Shown piece after piece: positions 1 to 12,716 of a stretch of DNA of 64,000 nucleotides. Position numbers and translations under genes: made by a program. The notes under the pieces were generated by a model. That model ran no database searches. It was not told the origin of the DNA and worked only from the letters and a program-made list of their open reading frames with translations. Source of the DNA: Prochlorococcus sp. AG-363-L02 (GTDB lineage: Bacteria; Cyanobacteriota; Cyanobacteriia; PCC-6307; Cyanobiaceae); assembly GCA_003280185.1 (NCBI GenBank), contig QCFP01000002.1, positions 1 to 64,000 of the forward strand, read 5' to 3'. The first letter of the stretch is position 1. Each line of letters begins with the position of its first letter.

Positions 1-3165
<3,165 letters not shown>

Positions 3166-3215
3166 AGCATCATTTATTTTTAAACTTCCAACTTTTACAT
3201 CGAAGAATTGATTGA

Positions 3216-4453
<1,238 letters not shown>

Positions 4454-4494
4454 CCTGATGTGACTTACGAAGACCTCACGATTGGCTAGATATC

Positions 4495-6258
4495 ATGACT
4501 TTTGTTGATTGGCTGATTCTTGGATTTTATTTATTGGGAACGCTTCTTTTAGGACTTTGGCTTGCTGCACGTAATAAGACAGAGGATGATTATTTTGTTG
4601 CTGGTCGTAGTTTAAGTGGTTGGCTTGCTGGGGCTTCAATGGCCGCAACAACATTTTCTATCGATACCCCTCTTTATGTTGCTGGATTAGTAGGTACTCG
4701 TGGCTTGGCCGCAAACTGGGAATGGTGGAGCTTTGGATTGGCTCACATTGCAATGGCTGTAATTTTCGCACCTCTTTGGAGAAGAAGTGGAGTGTTGACT
4801 GATGCAGCTTTTACAGAACTTCGATATGGGGGAGTGTCTGCTGCATGGTTGAGGGGGGTAAAGGCTTTTTTACTTGCATTACCTGTCAATTGTATTGGGA
4901 TTGGATACGCATTTTTAGCTATGAGGAAGGTAATGGAGGCTTTGGGAATTGTTCAGGGACGACTAATTGTCGGAGGCATGACCGACACGATGTTCCTTCT
5001 TGTTCTTGTAGCCGTACTAATGCTTGCTTACACAGTTATTGGAGGCCTTTGGGCAGTTGTTGTTAATGATCTAATTCAGTTAGCTCTAGCTCTTGTAGGG
5101 GCATTTGCGGTTGCAATGGCAGCTGTGCATGCTGCGGGTGGGATGACAAATTTATTGCACAAACTTGAGGAGTTAAACCGTCCTGAGTTGCTTTCATTAT
5201 TCCCATGGCAATGGCAAAGTGGTCGATTTGAATGGATAGAAGGTGCAGGTATAAGTGTTGCAACCTTCAGTGCATTTTTGACTATTCAGTGGTGGAGTTT
5301 TCGCCGTAGTGATGGAGGAGGAGAGTTTATCCAAAGAATGTTGGCAACCCGTAATGAACAGGAGGCGACTTTAGCGGCATGGGTGTTTCTTGTAGTTAAT
5401 TATCTTCTCCGAAGTTGGTTATGGATTGTCGTTGCGCTTGCTTCGATAGTTTTACTTCCTACTCAGCAGGATTGGGAGCTTAGTTACCCAACCTTGGCAG
5501 TGAAATACCTTCCCCCAGTTGGATTGGGCCTTGTAGTTGTTTCTTTGGTCGCTGCTTTTATGAGCACTGTTAGTACAGCAGTGAATTGGGGTGCAAGTTA
5601 TCTAACCCATGATTTATATCAGAGGTTTGTAAGACCTATGGCAACTAATTTTGAATTAGTGCAGGTTGGTCAAATTACAAGCTTCGTGCTTTTGGGACTA
5701 GGTGTTGTAACTGCTTTGTGGGCCGAAAGTATCGGTTCAGTTTTTAGATTGGTTATTGCTATTGGGACTGGTCCAGGCGTTGTATTAGTTCTGCGTTGGT
5801 TCTGGTGGCGTGTTAATGCTCAGGCAGAATTGGCTGCAATGGTTGCTGGATTCTTAATTGGATTTACAACCTCAGTCATTCCTGTTTTCCGCATAGAGGA
5901 TTATGGCGTTAGATTGATTGCAACAACATCAATTACAGCAGTTATTTGGTTAGTGGTTTTAGTATTAACACCTCCAGAATCAAAAGCTGTTCTGGAGCAT
6001 TTTGTGACAAAGGTTCAACCACCTGGACCTGGCTGGAGAATTATTCGTAATCAATTAGGCGTTCAATCACCTGAGCCCATTAACAGAATTTTTGTACGGT
6101 TTTTGTTAAGCGTAGGAGTTTTGTATGGAGGGTTACTTGGGAGTGGAGCCTTTATTCTTCATCAACAATTGTGTGGGTGGCTAGGAATTTCTATAGCAGG
6201 TATTTGCTTTATCGCCCTTTGGAGGGGATGGCTACGCAGAAGACTGGCTACTTTGTGA
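4495..6258 (+). CDS. Sodium:solute symporter (SSS family)
   Basis: This 587-residue integral membrane protein has about 13-14 hydrophobic segments and the SSS-family N-terminus (WLILGFYLLGTLLLGLWLA, then TEDDYFVAGRSLSGW). The family uses the sodium gradient to import proline, pantothenate, sugars or similar solutes. The substrate is not readable here; the alternation of Trp/Arg-rich loops (QWWSFRRSDGGGEFIQRML) is typical of the cyanobacterial branch. The gene starts 41 bp after rlmN at an ATG. A short possible membrane peptide gene follows. Confidence 0.85.
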   Translation: MTFVDWLILGFYLLGTLLLGLWLAARNKTEDDYFVAGRSLSGWLAGASMAATTFSIDTPLYVAGLVGTRGLAANWEWWSFGLAHIAMAVIFAPLWRRSGVLTDAAFTELRYGGVSAAWLRGVKAFLLALPVNCIGIGYAFLAMRKVMEALGIVQGRLIVGGMTDTMFLLVLVAVLMLAYTVIGGLWAVVVNDLIQLALALVGAFAVAMAAVHAAGGMTNLLHKLEELNRPELLSLFPWQWQSGRFEWIEGAGISVATFSAFLTIQWWSFRRSDGGGEFIQRMLATRNEQEATLAAWVFLVVNYLLRSWLWIVVALASIVLLPTQQDWELSYPTLAVKYLPPVGLGLVVVSLVAAFMSTVSTAVNWGASYLTHDLYQRFVRPMATNFELVQVGQITSFVLLGLGVVTALWAESIGSVFRLVIAIGTGPGVVLVLRWFWWRVNAQAELAAMVAGFLIGFTTSVIPVFRIEDYGVRLIATTSITAVIWLVVLVLTPPESKAVLEHFVTKVQPPGPGWRIIRNQLGVQSPEPINRIFVRFLLSVGVLYGGLLGSGAFILHQQLCGWLGISIAGICFIALWRGWLRRRLATL

Positions 6259-6308
6259 TTCCTAAATCCTTATTTGGGTAGCAAAATGGGTTAAAAGCTT
6301 TTGATGAA

Positions 6309-6434
6309 TTGGGTTTCTTACGCTCAACTGTTCTTCCAGTATTGATAGTGGCTATTTTTGGGTTGGCCTTGATTGCGGTCAGTGCTCGGATTTGGCTACC
6401 AGGCGACATGCTGGCACCTGCGCCATTGAGTTGA
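6309..6434 (+). CDS. Possible 41-residue single-span membrane protein
   Basis: This is an open frame with a TTG start at 6309 and no upstream ATG before the in-frame stop. It predicts one hydrophobic helix (VLPVLIVAIFGLALIAVSA) followed by RIWLPGDMLAPAPLS. The composition is that of a real small membrane protein and the frame fills the gap between the symporter and the HEAT-repeat gene. There is no obvious ribosome binding site, so the start is weak. I do not know a function. Confidence 0.5.
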   Translation: MGFLRSTVLPVLIVAIFGLALIAVSARIWLPGDMLAPAPLS

Positions 6435-6467
6435 GCTTAGATCTTTTAATTGGTTTAATGTTTTTGC

Positions 6468-7277
6468 ATGACTGATGAACAGGAAAATTTGGTTCAAGAA
6501 TCGCCGGTCAATTTGGCTATAGATCCAGATGTGTTAGCAAGTGAGTTAGCAGCTGAACTACTTGGAGATCCTCTTGATGAGATCGATTTTGAGGGGTTTG
6601 ATCCAGATTCTCTGCAAATTGCTATGGAATGCGAGTCTGGCTTGACTTGGCTAAAGGAAGGGCATGAGCAACGTCTTCAGGGTTTAAGGGTTTTCTGTGA
6701 GCATAGAGATCCACGCGCCTTGCCACTGTTAATTCCCTTATTAAAAGAGCCGTGCCCCGTTGAACGTATGAGTGCTGTTTATGCTCTAGGCCGAAACCCT
6801 TGTCCAAGGGCTTTGGACCTTTTGTTAAATCTTCTGAAAAATGACTGCAATGCTTATGTGCGGAAGGCAACGGCTTGGAGTTTAGGGAATTATCCGGATG
6901 ATTTGGTGCTGCAACCGTTAATAAATGCGTTGAAGAACGATGTTTCAGCAGTGAGACTATGGGCCTCGAGTTCATTGGCTGATGTAGTCGGCACTTCTTC
7001 TGAAAAAGCTGCCAAAGCTTCTGAACAGCTTTTAATTAGCCTTAAGATTGATAGTGAGCCTGTTGTTCGCAGTAATTGCATATGGGCCCTTGGTCGAATT
7101 ATTGAGAATTTAGAGGAGTCATTAAGAACCGCACTGATAGATGCTTTCTTTGATGTCTTGCTCAATGATGTTGAGTCTTCGGTGCGAGATGAAGCAAGAA
7201 TTGTTTTGGAGCAATTAGGCACTGGGATTGTTAGGACTCGCCTTCAAGAGCTGATCGATGATGGCGTTTTGGTTTGA
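6468..7277 (+). CDS. HEAT-repeat protein (PBS-lyase-type repeats)
   Basis: The 269-residue protein has an acidic N-terminus followed by helical repeats of about 30 residues. Examples are RALPLLIPLLKEPCPVERMS, then AVYALGRN, and VRKATAWSLGNYPDDLVLQP. Such EZ/HEAT repeats are shared with phycobilin lyase subunits and generic scaffold proteins. No catalytic motif is visible, and this group of organisms has few phycobiliproteins, so I would call it a protein-interaction scaffold rather than a lyase. It starts with ATG 6468 and lies upstream of the DUF2997/ycf35/ferredoxin cluster, possibly in one transcript. Confidence 0.85.
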   Translation: MTDEQENLVQESPVNLAIDPDVLASELAAELLGDPLDEIDFEGFDPDSLQIAMECESGLTWLKEGHEQRLQGLRVFCEHRDPRALPLLIPLLKEPCPVERMSAVYALGRNPCPRALDLLLNLLKNDCNAYVRKATAWSLGNYPDDLVLQPLINALKNDVSAVRLWASSSLADVVGTSSEKAAKASEQLLISLKIDSEPVVRSNCIWALGRIIENLEESLRTALIDAFFDVLLNDVESSVRDEARIVLEQLGTGIVRTRLQELIDDGVLV

Positions 7278-7366
7278 GTTTGCTAATGCTTACGCATTTG
7301 TGTAACAACTTATTCACAGAAGATGGAATTCTTTCTATAAAATCAAGCTCCTAAGGGATAAAACGG

Positions 7367-7570
7367 ATGCCTCAAAGGACCTTACGTTTTCGGATTAGAC
7401 AAGATGGTCGGGTGGAGGAGTCAGTAACAGGCGTTCTTGGTGAATCGTGTCAAGTACTTACAGAAAAGCTTGAAGCTGCTTTAGGCTCCGTTGAAGTTAA
7501 GCATCAGACAGCTGATGCTTTTCGTGTTAACCAAGAAGAAAACCAGTCAATTTCTACTGAATTAAACTGA
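7367..7570 (+). CDS. DUF2997 family protein
   Basis: This is a 67-residue protein starting MPQRTLRFRIRQDGRVEESV, matching the small cyanobacterial DUF2997 family as I know it. The function is unknown. Its stop shares one base with the start of the next gene (TGATG), so it is translationally coupled to ycf35. The C-terminal third is polar and likely disordered. The constant neighbourhood with Ycf35 and a ferredoxin suggests one small complex; that is inference. Confidence 0.8.
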   Translation: MPQRTLRFRIRQDGRVEESVTGVLGESCQVLTEKLEAALGSVEVKHQTADAFRVNQEENQSISTELN

Positions 7571-7959
7571 TGTCTCATTTCAGCATTATTAAAACTCAAC
7601 TTCGCAAAAAGGATCATCTTCTCGCAGCTTTGAGAGATCTAGGCATGGTTGCAGAAGCGGAAGAGAAGCTGGTTAGAGGATATAGGGGGCAAACTGTAAA
7701 GGCCGACCTTGCCGTTTCAGTTGACAAAGGATCAGATATAGGTTTTCGCTGGAACCCTTCAACTGATTCATATGAATTGGTTGCTGATTTAGATCTTTGG
7801 AGTCAGCCAGTTCCGGTAGAGCGTTTTCTTTCCAAACTTACTCAGCAATATGCACTTAATACAGTTCTATCTGCGACTGCAGAAGAAGGTTTTGCAGTTG
7901 AGAAACAGGCAAATAATCTTGATGGGTCGATCGAGTTAGTAGTAACACGTTGGGACTAA
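7570..7959 (+). CDS. ycf35: Ycf35 / DUF1257 family protein
   Basis: This 129-residue protein matches Ycf35, a protein encoded in cyanobacteria and in some red-lineage plastids (start MSHFSIIKTQLRKKDHLLAA; core GFRWNPSTDSYELVADL). The biochemical role is unknown. It sits between DUF2997 (1-bp overlap upstream) and a [4Fe-4S] ferredoxin (12 bp downstream). There is no membrane segment or signal peptide. Confidence 0.88.
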   Translation: MSHFSIIKTQLRKKDHLLAALRDLGMVAEAEEKLVRGYRGQTVKADLAVSVDKGSDIGFRWNPSTDSYELVADLDLWSQPVPVERFLSKLTQQYALNTVLSATAEEGFAVEKQANNLDGSIELVVTRWD

Positions 7960-7971
7960 AAAGTAATCTTG

Positions 7972-8361
7972 GTGCCAGTAGATCCTTCAACAGCTTTTAG
8001 AGTTTTAGTAGGTAATTCAGACGCTCCCAATGGCTCTGAACCTCGTTTAGGTGGTCAGCTTAGGGAGCGTGCCATATGGGTAGATGAATCCGTTTGTATT
8101 GGATGTCGATATTGTTCACATGTAGCAACTAATACTTTTGTTATTGAGCCATTATTAGGTCGATCAAGAGTTATACGCCAGAATGGTGATAGTAATGATT
8201 TGGTTCAAGAAGCTGTTGACACTTGTCCAGTCGATTGCATTCATTGGGTTCCGTTTGAGGACCTTGATCGTTTACGAGAAGAATTAGAACTAATGGAAAT
8301 CCAACCTTTGGGATTTCCTCCAAAAAGGTCAAATCGGTTGAAAAAACCTAGAAATATCTGA
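7972..8361 (+). CDS. [4Fe-4S] ferredoxin-like protein of the J-domain/ferredoxin group
   Basis: The roughly 129-residue protein has a central ferredoxin domain. Three cysteines lie in CIGCRYC and the fourth in DTCPVDCIHW, enough for one [4Fe-4S] cluster. The surrounding sequence (WVDESVCIGCRYCSHVATNT, VIRQNGDSNDLVQEAVDTCP) resembles the ferredoxin domain that plants fuse to a J-domain in chloroplast DnaJ proteins. The start may be GTG 7972 or TTG 7969. An aldo/keto reductase follows at 8 bp, and a separate J-domain gene lies 2 kb away. The electron partner is unknown. Confidence 0.88.
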   Translation: MPVDPSTAFRVLVGNSDAPNGSEPRLGGQLRERAIWVDESVCIGCRYCSHVATNTFVIEPLLGRSRVIRQNGDSNDLVQEAVDTCPVDCIHWVPFEDLDRLREELELMEIQPLGFPPKRSNRLKKPRNI

Positions 8362-8369
8362 TCAGATCA

Positions 8370-9578
8370 TTGCTGAATAATTCTCTCCCTTCTCGCCGCT
8401 TCGGCCGAACAGGTTTGGAAATGCCTGTACTTTCTTTAGGGAGTATGAGGTTTCAGCAGAGTTGGGATGATTTACCGTCTAGGGATATTGATAGTTCTTC
8501 TCAGAATAAGTTGGAGGAGATTCTTCGCCTTGCTGTGAGCAAAGGGTTTCACCATGTTGAAACTGCAAGGCATTACGGCACTTCAGAGCTGCAACTTGGC
8601 TGGGCTTTGCGTAATGTCCCAGACTCTAAGAGGCTTCTTCAGACGAAAGTTCCTCCTAGGCAAGACCCGCACATCTTTGAGAGGGAATTAGAGCTTAGCT
8701 TTAAGAATTTGCAATGCGATTACTTGCATCTTTTAGCTATACATGGGTTAAACCATTCAGAGCATCTCGAACAAACATTGAGGCCGGGTGGATGTATGGA
8801 AGTAGTGCGACAATGGCAATCAGAAGGACGTATTGGACATGTTGGTTTTTCAACTCATGGCCGTACAGATTTCATCCTGAAGGTTATTGAAACCGATCAA
8901 TTTGATTACGTTAATCTTCATTGGTACTATATTAATCAAGACAATTCTTCGGCTATTCAAGCAGCAAAAGATAGAGATCTTGGTGTTTTTATTATTAGCC
9001 CTACTGATAAGGGTGGCCATTTGCACACTCCATCCTCTTGCCTTGAAAAACTTTGTAGTCCTCTTCCTCCAATCGTTTTTAATGATCTTTTTTGTTTAGC
9101 GAACCCTCTGGTTCATACTATTAGTGTTGGGTTAGCGTGTCCAGGTGATATAGATAATCATCTTGAGGCCGTAAAGCTTTTACCACAAGCAAATCAGTTG
9201 GTAGCGCCTATTCATAATCGTTTAACAGAAGCTGCCCGCCTTTCACTTGGAGATGACTGGTTGCGAACTTGGAGGGTTGGTTTACCTTCTTGGGAGGACA
9301 CACCCGGAGGAATAAACCTTACAGTTTTGATTTGGCTGCACAATCTTATTGAGTCTTGGGAAATGGAGAATTTTGCAAAAGCTCGTTATTCTCTTTTAGG
9401 AAATGGAGGTCATTGGTTCCCAGGGGAGAATGCAGATCTTTTGGATAAGGAAGTTAGCCAAAGAGACTTAGAAAAGGCCCTTGAAGAAAGTCCTTGGGGA
9501 AAGGAGATACCATTAATATTGCGAAAATTAAAGAAAAGGCTTGGCGGTGGATCAAAGCAAAGACTCGGGAAATATTAA
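8370..9578 (+). CDS. Aldo/keto reductase family protein
   Basis: The 402-residue protein has an NAD(P)H-dependent aldo/keto reductase barrel. Family residues are visible: Tyr in ARHYGTSELQLGWAL, Lys in LLQTKVPP and His in LLAIHGL. The C-terminal 100 residues are less conserved and Trp-rich. It starts at TTG 8370, 8 bp after the ferredoxin stop, so the two may be cotranscribed and could share electrons or a substrate. Its stop overlaps that of the convergent rsmG by 4 bp. The substrate is unknown. Confidence 0.87.
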   Translation: MLNNSLPSRRFGRTGLEMPVLSLGSMRFQQSWDDLPSRDIDSSSQNKLEEILRLAVSKGFHHVETARHYGTSELQLGWALRNVPDSKRLLQTKVPPRQDPHIFERELELSFKNLQCDYLHLLAIHGLNHSEHLEQTLRPGGCMEVVRQWQSEGRIGHVGFSTHGRTDFILKVIETDQFDYVNLHWYYINQDNSSAIQAAKDRDLGVFIISPTDKGGHLHTPSSCLEKLCSPLPPIVFNDLFCLANPLVHTISVGLACPGDIDNHLEAVKLLPQANQLVAPIHNRLTEAARLSLGDDWLRTWRVGLPSWEDTPGGINLTVLIWLHNLIESWEMENFAKARYSLLGNGGHWFPGENADLLDKEVSQRDLEKALEESPWGKEIPLILRKLKKRLGGGSKQRLGKY

Positions 9579-10318
9579 TTACCAAGAGGATGTTTCGAAG
9601 GGATTCCAACTTTTCGAGGGTATTTCATAGGGCAACTTGCTATAGCCTTTAGTCGTATTTGATGACGCAAGCCTAGTTTATAGGGAAGATATTGTATTTC
9701 TATTTTGATGAGTTCTGCTTTTAGAAGCTTGATGGCTTTTGTGAGATTGACCTTATCATCATTGGTCCATTTCCCTCTAAAAAGTATTGCTTCTCCAGTG
9801 TGATTTAGGAGTGGGATCAGATATTCAGCGACTATTGGTGCAGGGGCGACTGCTCGCGCCATAGCGATATCAAACATGGATCTATAGCTCTTGTTTTGTC
9901 CTGTTATCTCTGCTCTCTCATTTAGAATTTTTACTCGTGAACTTATCCCAATTTCTTCAATCATATTTTGTAGAATACGTGTTTTCTTGGAAGCAGAATC
10001 AACCAAAGTGAATTGAGAATTTGGCAGGGCTATTGCTATTGCCAGCCCAGGGAAACCACATCCACTGCCTATATCTATGCATCGAAGTGACCTGAGAGGA
10101 TTGGTTAGTTCTTTCTTTAAAGGCCAAAGGCTGTCAAAAATTTGACCTACCCAATAATCTTCATTGTGTATAAGTCGAGTTAGATTGACACCTTGATTCC
10201 ATGCTTTAAGAAGCTTTTGAATGCTTATCATTTGCTCTAATTGTTTTGATGAGGGTTCCCATCCAAGGGCTTCCCATAGACCGAAGCCATGATTTTTTAA
10301 CCAAATTTGCTTCGACAT
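9575..10318 (-). CDS. rsmG: 16S rRNA (guanine527-N7)-methyltransferase RsmG
   Basis: The 247-residue protein has the RsmG/GidB SAM-binding motif DIGSGCGFPGLAIAIA and an N-terminal helical part with WNQGVNLTR. It methylates G527 of 16S rRNA; loss of this mark gives low-level streptomycin resistance in other bacteria. It is convergent with the aldo/keto reductase and the two stop codons overlap (TTAA). The C-terminus has a basic tail. Confidence 0.94.
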   Translation of the reverse strand: MSKQIWLKNHGFGLWEALGWEPSSKQLEQMISIQKLLKAWNQGVNLTRLIHNEDYWVGQIFDSLWPLKKELTNPLRSLRCIDIGSGCGFPGLAIAIALPNSQFTLVDSASKKTRILQNMIEEIGISSRVKILNERAEITGQNKSYRSMFDIAMARAVAPAPIVAEYLIPLLNHTGEAILFRGKWTNDDKVNLTKAIKLLKAELIKIEIQYLPYKLGLRHQIRLKAIASCPMKYPRKVGIPSKHPLGN

Positions 10319-10398
10319 TGTTGAGAAGGTTCAGTTTTTGTAGGCTTCTTGGCAGATTAGAGCTTGATTAGGAACCATTCTTTAGGAGTTTTGCGGAT

Positions 10399-10920
10399 TT
10401 GCCGTTCACCCGTGATTATTACGACTTGCTTGGCGTTCCTAGGTCTGCTGATGCAGCCACTTTGAGAAGAGCATTTCATAAACAAAGTAAAGTTTTCCAC
10501 CCTGATACGACATCTCTTCCTTCTAGTCAAGCGGCGGAGAAGTTTCAATTGCTCTGCGAAGCTTACGACCTTCTTATAGATCCTAAAAGGCGTAAATCTT
10601 ATGATGACAATCTTTCGGATCAGAAAATTTCTGAAAAAACTCTTTTTAAGGAAGAACTTTTCAGTAAGTCCTCATCTTTTAATGGACTAAAAAAAAAGGA
10701 GGTTCTTCGTCCTCTTTCTGGGGGAGAGTTGTTTTCATTGATCCTTTTGGGAGCAACATTTTTTCTTAGCTTGATCATTTGCCTCATAGTTCTTTTCACG
10801 AAAGGTACTGAGGTACAAATCCTACCGAGTTGGCTAATCGAAGATCAGACTTTTGATCAAATAAGGCAAGTTTCTAGTGAGTTATATTTATTTGATCAAA
10901 ATAAATATAACTTTATTTGA
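10399..10920 (+). CDS. J-domain protein with C-terminal membrane anchor
   Basis: The J-domain occupies about residues 4-70 (DYYDLLGVPRSADAATLRRA, with the essential HPD in HPDTT), so it should stimulate an Hsp70 ATPase. A single hydrophobic segment near residues 112-137 (LILLGATFFLSLIICLIVLF) suggests anchoring to a membrane. There are no zinc-finger or DnaJ C-terminal domains, so it is a type III J-protein of 173 residues. The start is TTG 10399. Its last codons lie inside a perfect 13-bp inverted repeat. It is convergent with bioA. Confidence 0.85.
   Translation: MPFTRDYYDLLGVPRSADAATLRRAFHKQSKVFHPDTTSLPSSQAAEKFQLLCEAYDLLIDPKRRKSYDDNLSDQKISEKTLFKEELFSKSSSFNGLKKKEVLRPLSGGELFSLILLGATFFLSLIICLIVLFTKGTEVQILPSWLIEDQTFDQIRQVSSELYLFDQNKYNFI
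10881..10911. repeat. Perfect 13-bp inverted repeat at the convergent J-domain/bioA junction
   Basis: GTTATATTTATTT at 10881-10893 and AAATAAATATAAC at 10899-10911 are exact reverse complements with a 5-bp spacer (GATCA). It overlaps the last codons of the J-domain gene and lies 69 bp before the bioA stop. It may act as an RNA hairpin ending transcripts from both directions, although the stem is almost entirely A/T and no clear U-tract follows. Confidence 0.6.
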
Positions 10921-10979
10921 AATTAGTTGGTTGCAGCAGTGCTTAGACTTATTTGAATTTGCTTGCTTTACAAGGTTAT

Positions 10980-12305
10980 CTATAGATCGTCAATTATATC
11001 ACTTATTACTGAATAGCATTTTTCTAGTTGTGAGTCATTTATGCATAGAGGAGGCATTAAATAAATCACATTTCCAAGGGGCCTAATGAAAACACCTTTT
11101 TCCATAGCACGCTTCTTGATAGTTAATCTAGCTTTATTTAGATACCCTTTCTCTCCTCTATTGCAAAGATTAAATGCGGAAATATTTCCAATCAATCTTG
11201 GCTTCTCGATGTTTTCTTTCCTTGAAATCCTTTCAACATAGGGACGGTGTCTATTCTCAAAGTTCTCGTACATTTCTGGAGATTTCTCTAGTAGATCTAG
11301 GCTTGCATTAGCTGCAGCACAACCAAGAGGGTTTGCTGTAAAGCTATGCCCATGCCAGAAAGTATGTTTAGGGTCTTCACTAAGAAATTTTTCGAATATT
11401 TTCTCTTTCGCTAGTGTGATCCCCATCGGTAAGAAGCCTCCTGTAAGGCCTTTTGATATAGCCATTAGATCTGGAGAAATGCCGGCATTTAGAGATGCAA
11501 AAAGTTTTCCAGTTCTCCCAAAACCAGTGAGAACTTCATCAGCAATAAGAAGAGCTCCAGATTCTTGAACTACCCTTTGGACATCTAGTAAGAATTTTTT
11601 TCTTACTATTTTCATACCGCCAGCACCTTGAATTAATGGCTCCAGTATTACGGCTGCTGTAGGGGTTAAGAGGTGGTTTTTAAGTTTAGTTAAGGCCAGC
11701 CTTTCATGAGTTTCTATTTCTTCATTCCCCCACCAATCTTCTGGCCATGGAACTCTTTTAACAGGAAACAGCATTTTTTCAAAAGGTGCATTGAATAGAT
11801 TTCGTTCACCGACAGACATTGCTCCAAAAGTATCTCCATGATAGGCACCTTCGAAGGCAATGATTTGAGTACGATTTTCCCTATTGTTTTGCCAGAATTG
11901 ACAGGCAATCTTTATGGCTACTTCAACTGCTGTTGACCCATTATCTGAGAAGAATAAGCGTTCAAGTTTAGTGAGACGATAAAGCCTTTTGGCTAAATAT
12001 TCGGCTTGAGGGTGAATGAAATCAGCAAAAATAACCTGTTCCAGTTTGCTTGCCTGCTTGGAGACTGCCTTTGCTATATAAGGATTGGAGTGACCATGAA
12101 GAGTAACCCACCAGCTGCTAATAGCATCTATTAGAGGTAAGCCCCCCTCTCTGTATAAAAGGGCGCCTTTCCCAGTGACTACACGATCAGGGGGGCTTGA
12201 GAGCGCTATTTGTGTAAATGGTGGCCAAATATGCTGATTCCAGGCTTGGTTGATAGCTTGAGATGGGTTTTTGAAATTTATTTCGGTGTTTTGTTCTTTT
12301 GACAT
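10980..12305 (-). CDS. bioA: Adenosylmethionine-8-amino-7-oxononanoate aminotransferase BioA
   Basis: BioA converts 8-amino-7-oxononanoate (KAPA) to diaminopelargonate using SAM as the amino donor. This class III PLP enzyme shows substrate and cofactor motifs LIDAISSWWVTLHGHSNP, DNGSTAVEVAIKIA and the DEVLTGFGRTGKLFAS stretch. The PLP lysine is in ISKGLTGGFLPMG. The chosen start is ATG 12305 (441 residues); a TTG 6 bp upstream is possible. It is the last gene of the leftward biotin cluster, separated by 255 bp from the preceding small gene, so it may have its own promoter. Confidence 0.96.
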   Translation of the reverse strand: MSKEQNTEINFKNPSQAINQAWNQHIWPPFTQIALSSPPDRVVTGKGALLYREGGLPLIDAISSWWVTLHGHSNPYIAKAVSKQASKLEQVIFADFIHPQAEYLAKRLYRLTKLERLFFSDNGSTAVEVAIKIACQFWQNNRENRTQIIAFEGAYHGDTFGAMSVGERNLFNAPFEKMLFPVKRVPWPEDWWGNEEIETHERLALTKLKNHLLTPTAAVILEPLIQGAGGMKIVRKKFLLDVQRVVQESGALLIADEVLTGFGRTGKLFASLNAGISPDLMAISKGLTGGFLPMGITLAKEKIFEKFLSEDPKHTFWHGHSFTANPLGCAAANASLDLLEKSPEMYENFENRHRPYVERISRKENIEKPRLIGNISAFNLCNRGEKGYLNKARLTIKKRAMEKGVFIRPLGNVIYLMPPLCINDSQLEKCYSVISDIIDDL

Positions 12306-12560
12306 TTTCAATTGGATTTTTTGATCAGTGCTTTTGGAAAAAGTAGATAGGAATTGCCTTCGTACTCGCCCTACTGTTTTGATAGCACAGGAGAAAGTCT
12401 AATGCATTATTTCTGAGAATAAAATCACCTGGATTAACTTTATTGGCTTCCAATAATGATTAATTTAGGAAAGACTTATTTCAGTAGGGCTAAGTAGGAG
12501 GTTGTGATAATCTAGGTGGGAAATATGTTCTCACGCTTTGGCATTTTCAAAATGCATTTC
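12306..12560. other. Spacer between bioA and the rest of the biotin operon
   Basis: No convincing gene is seen. The spacer has a short palindrome GCATTTTCAAAATGC (12541-12555), 5 bp beyond the stop of the small membrane protein gene, and a purine-rich stretch near 12497-12515. It probably holds the bioA promoter. I found no recognisable biotin-repressor operator. Confidence 0.4.
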
Positions 12561-12716
12561 TTAAGAGCAGTGTTTTCTACTGTTCTTTATATCTTTTGAA
12601 AGCTGATTACATTCCACTAAATGAATGAGATTTTCTTCTATATCTGTTAGAAGAACAAGTATACCGCTGCAGAGAATAGCTACGGTAATAGTTGCCAATA
12701 TTTGGCGATTATTCAT
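12561..12716 (-). CDS. 51-residue predicted membrane protein overlapping bioD
   Basis: ATG 12716 lies 8 bp inside the end of bioD, just after GGGGGAAA, which can serve as a ribosome binding site, so it is likely coupled to bioD. The product starts MNNRQILATITVAILCSGIL, giving one membrane helix at about residues 6-24, and ends in a Cys/Lys-rich tail (CNQLSKDIKNSRKHCS). The frame can be read further upstream, but that part is the shadow of bioD. I do not recognise the family. Its place between bioD and bioA could be chance or point to biotin or pimelate handling. Confidence 0.6.
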   Translation of the reverse strand: MNNRQILATITVAILCSGILVLLTDIEENLIHLVECNQLSKDIKNSRKHCS

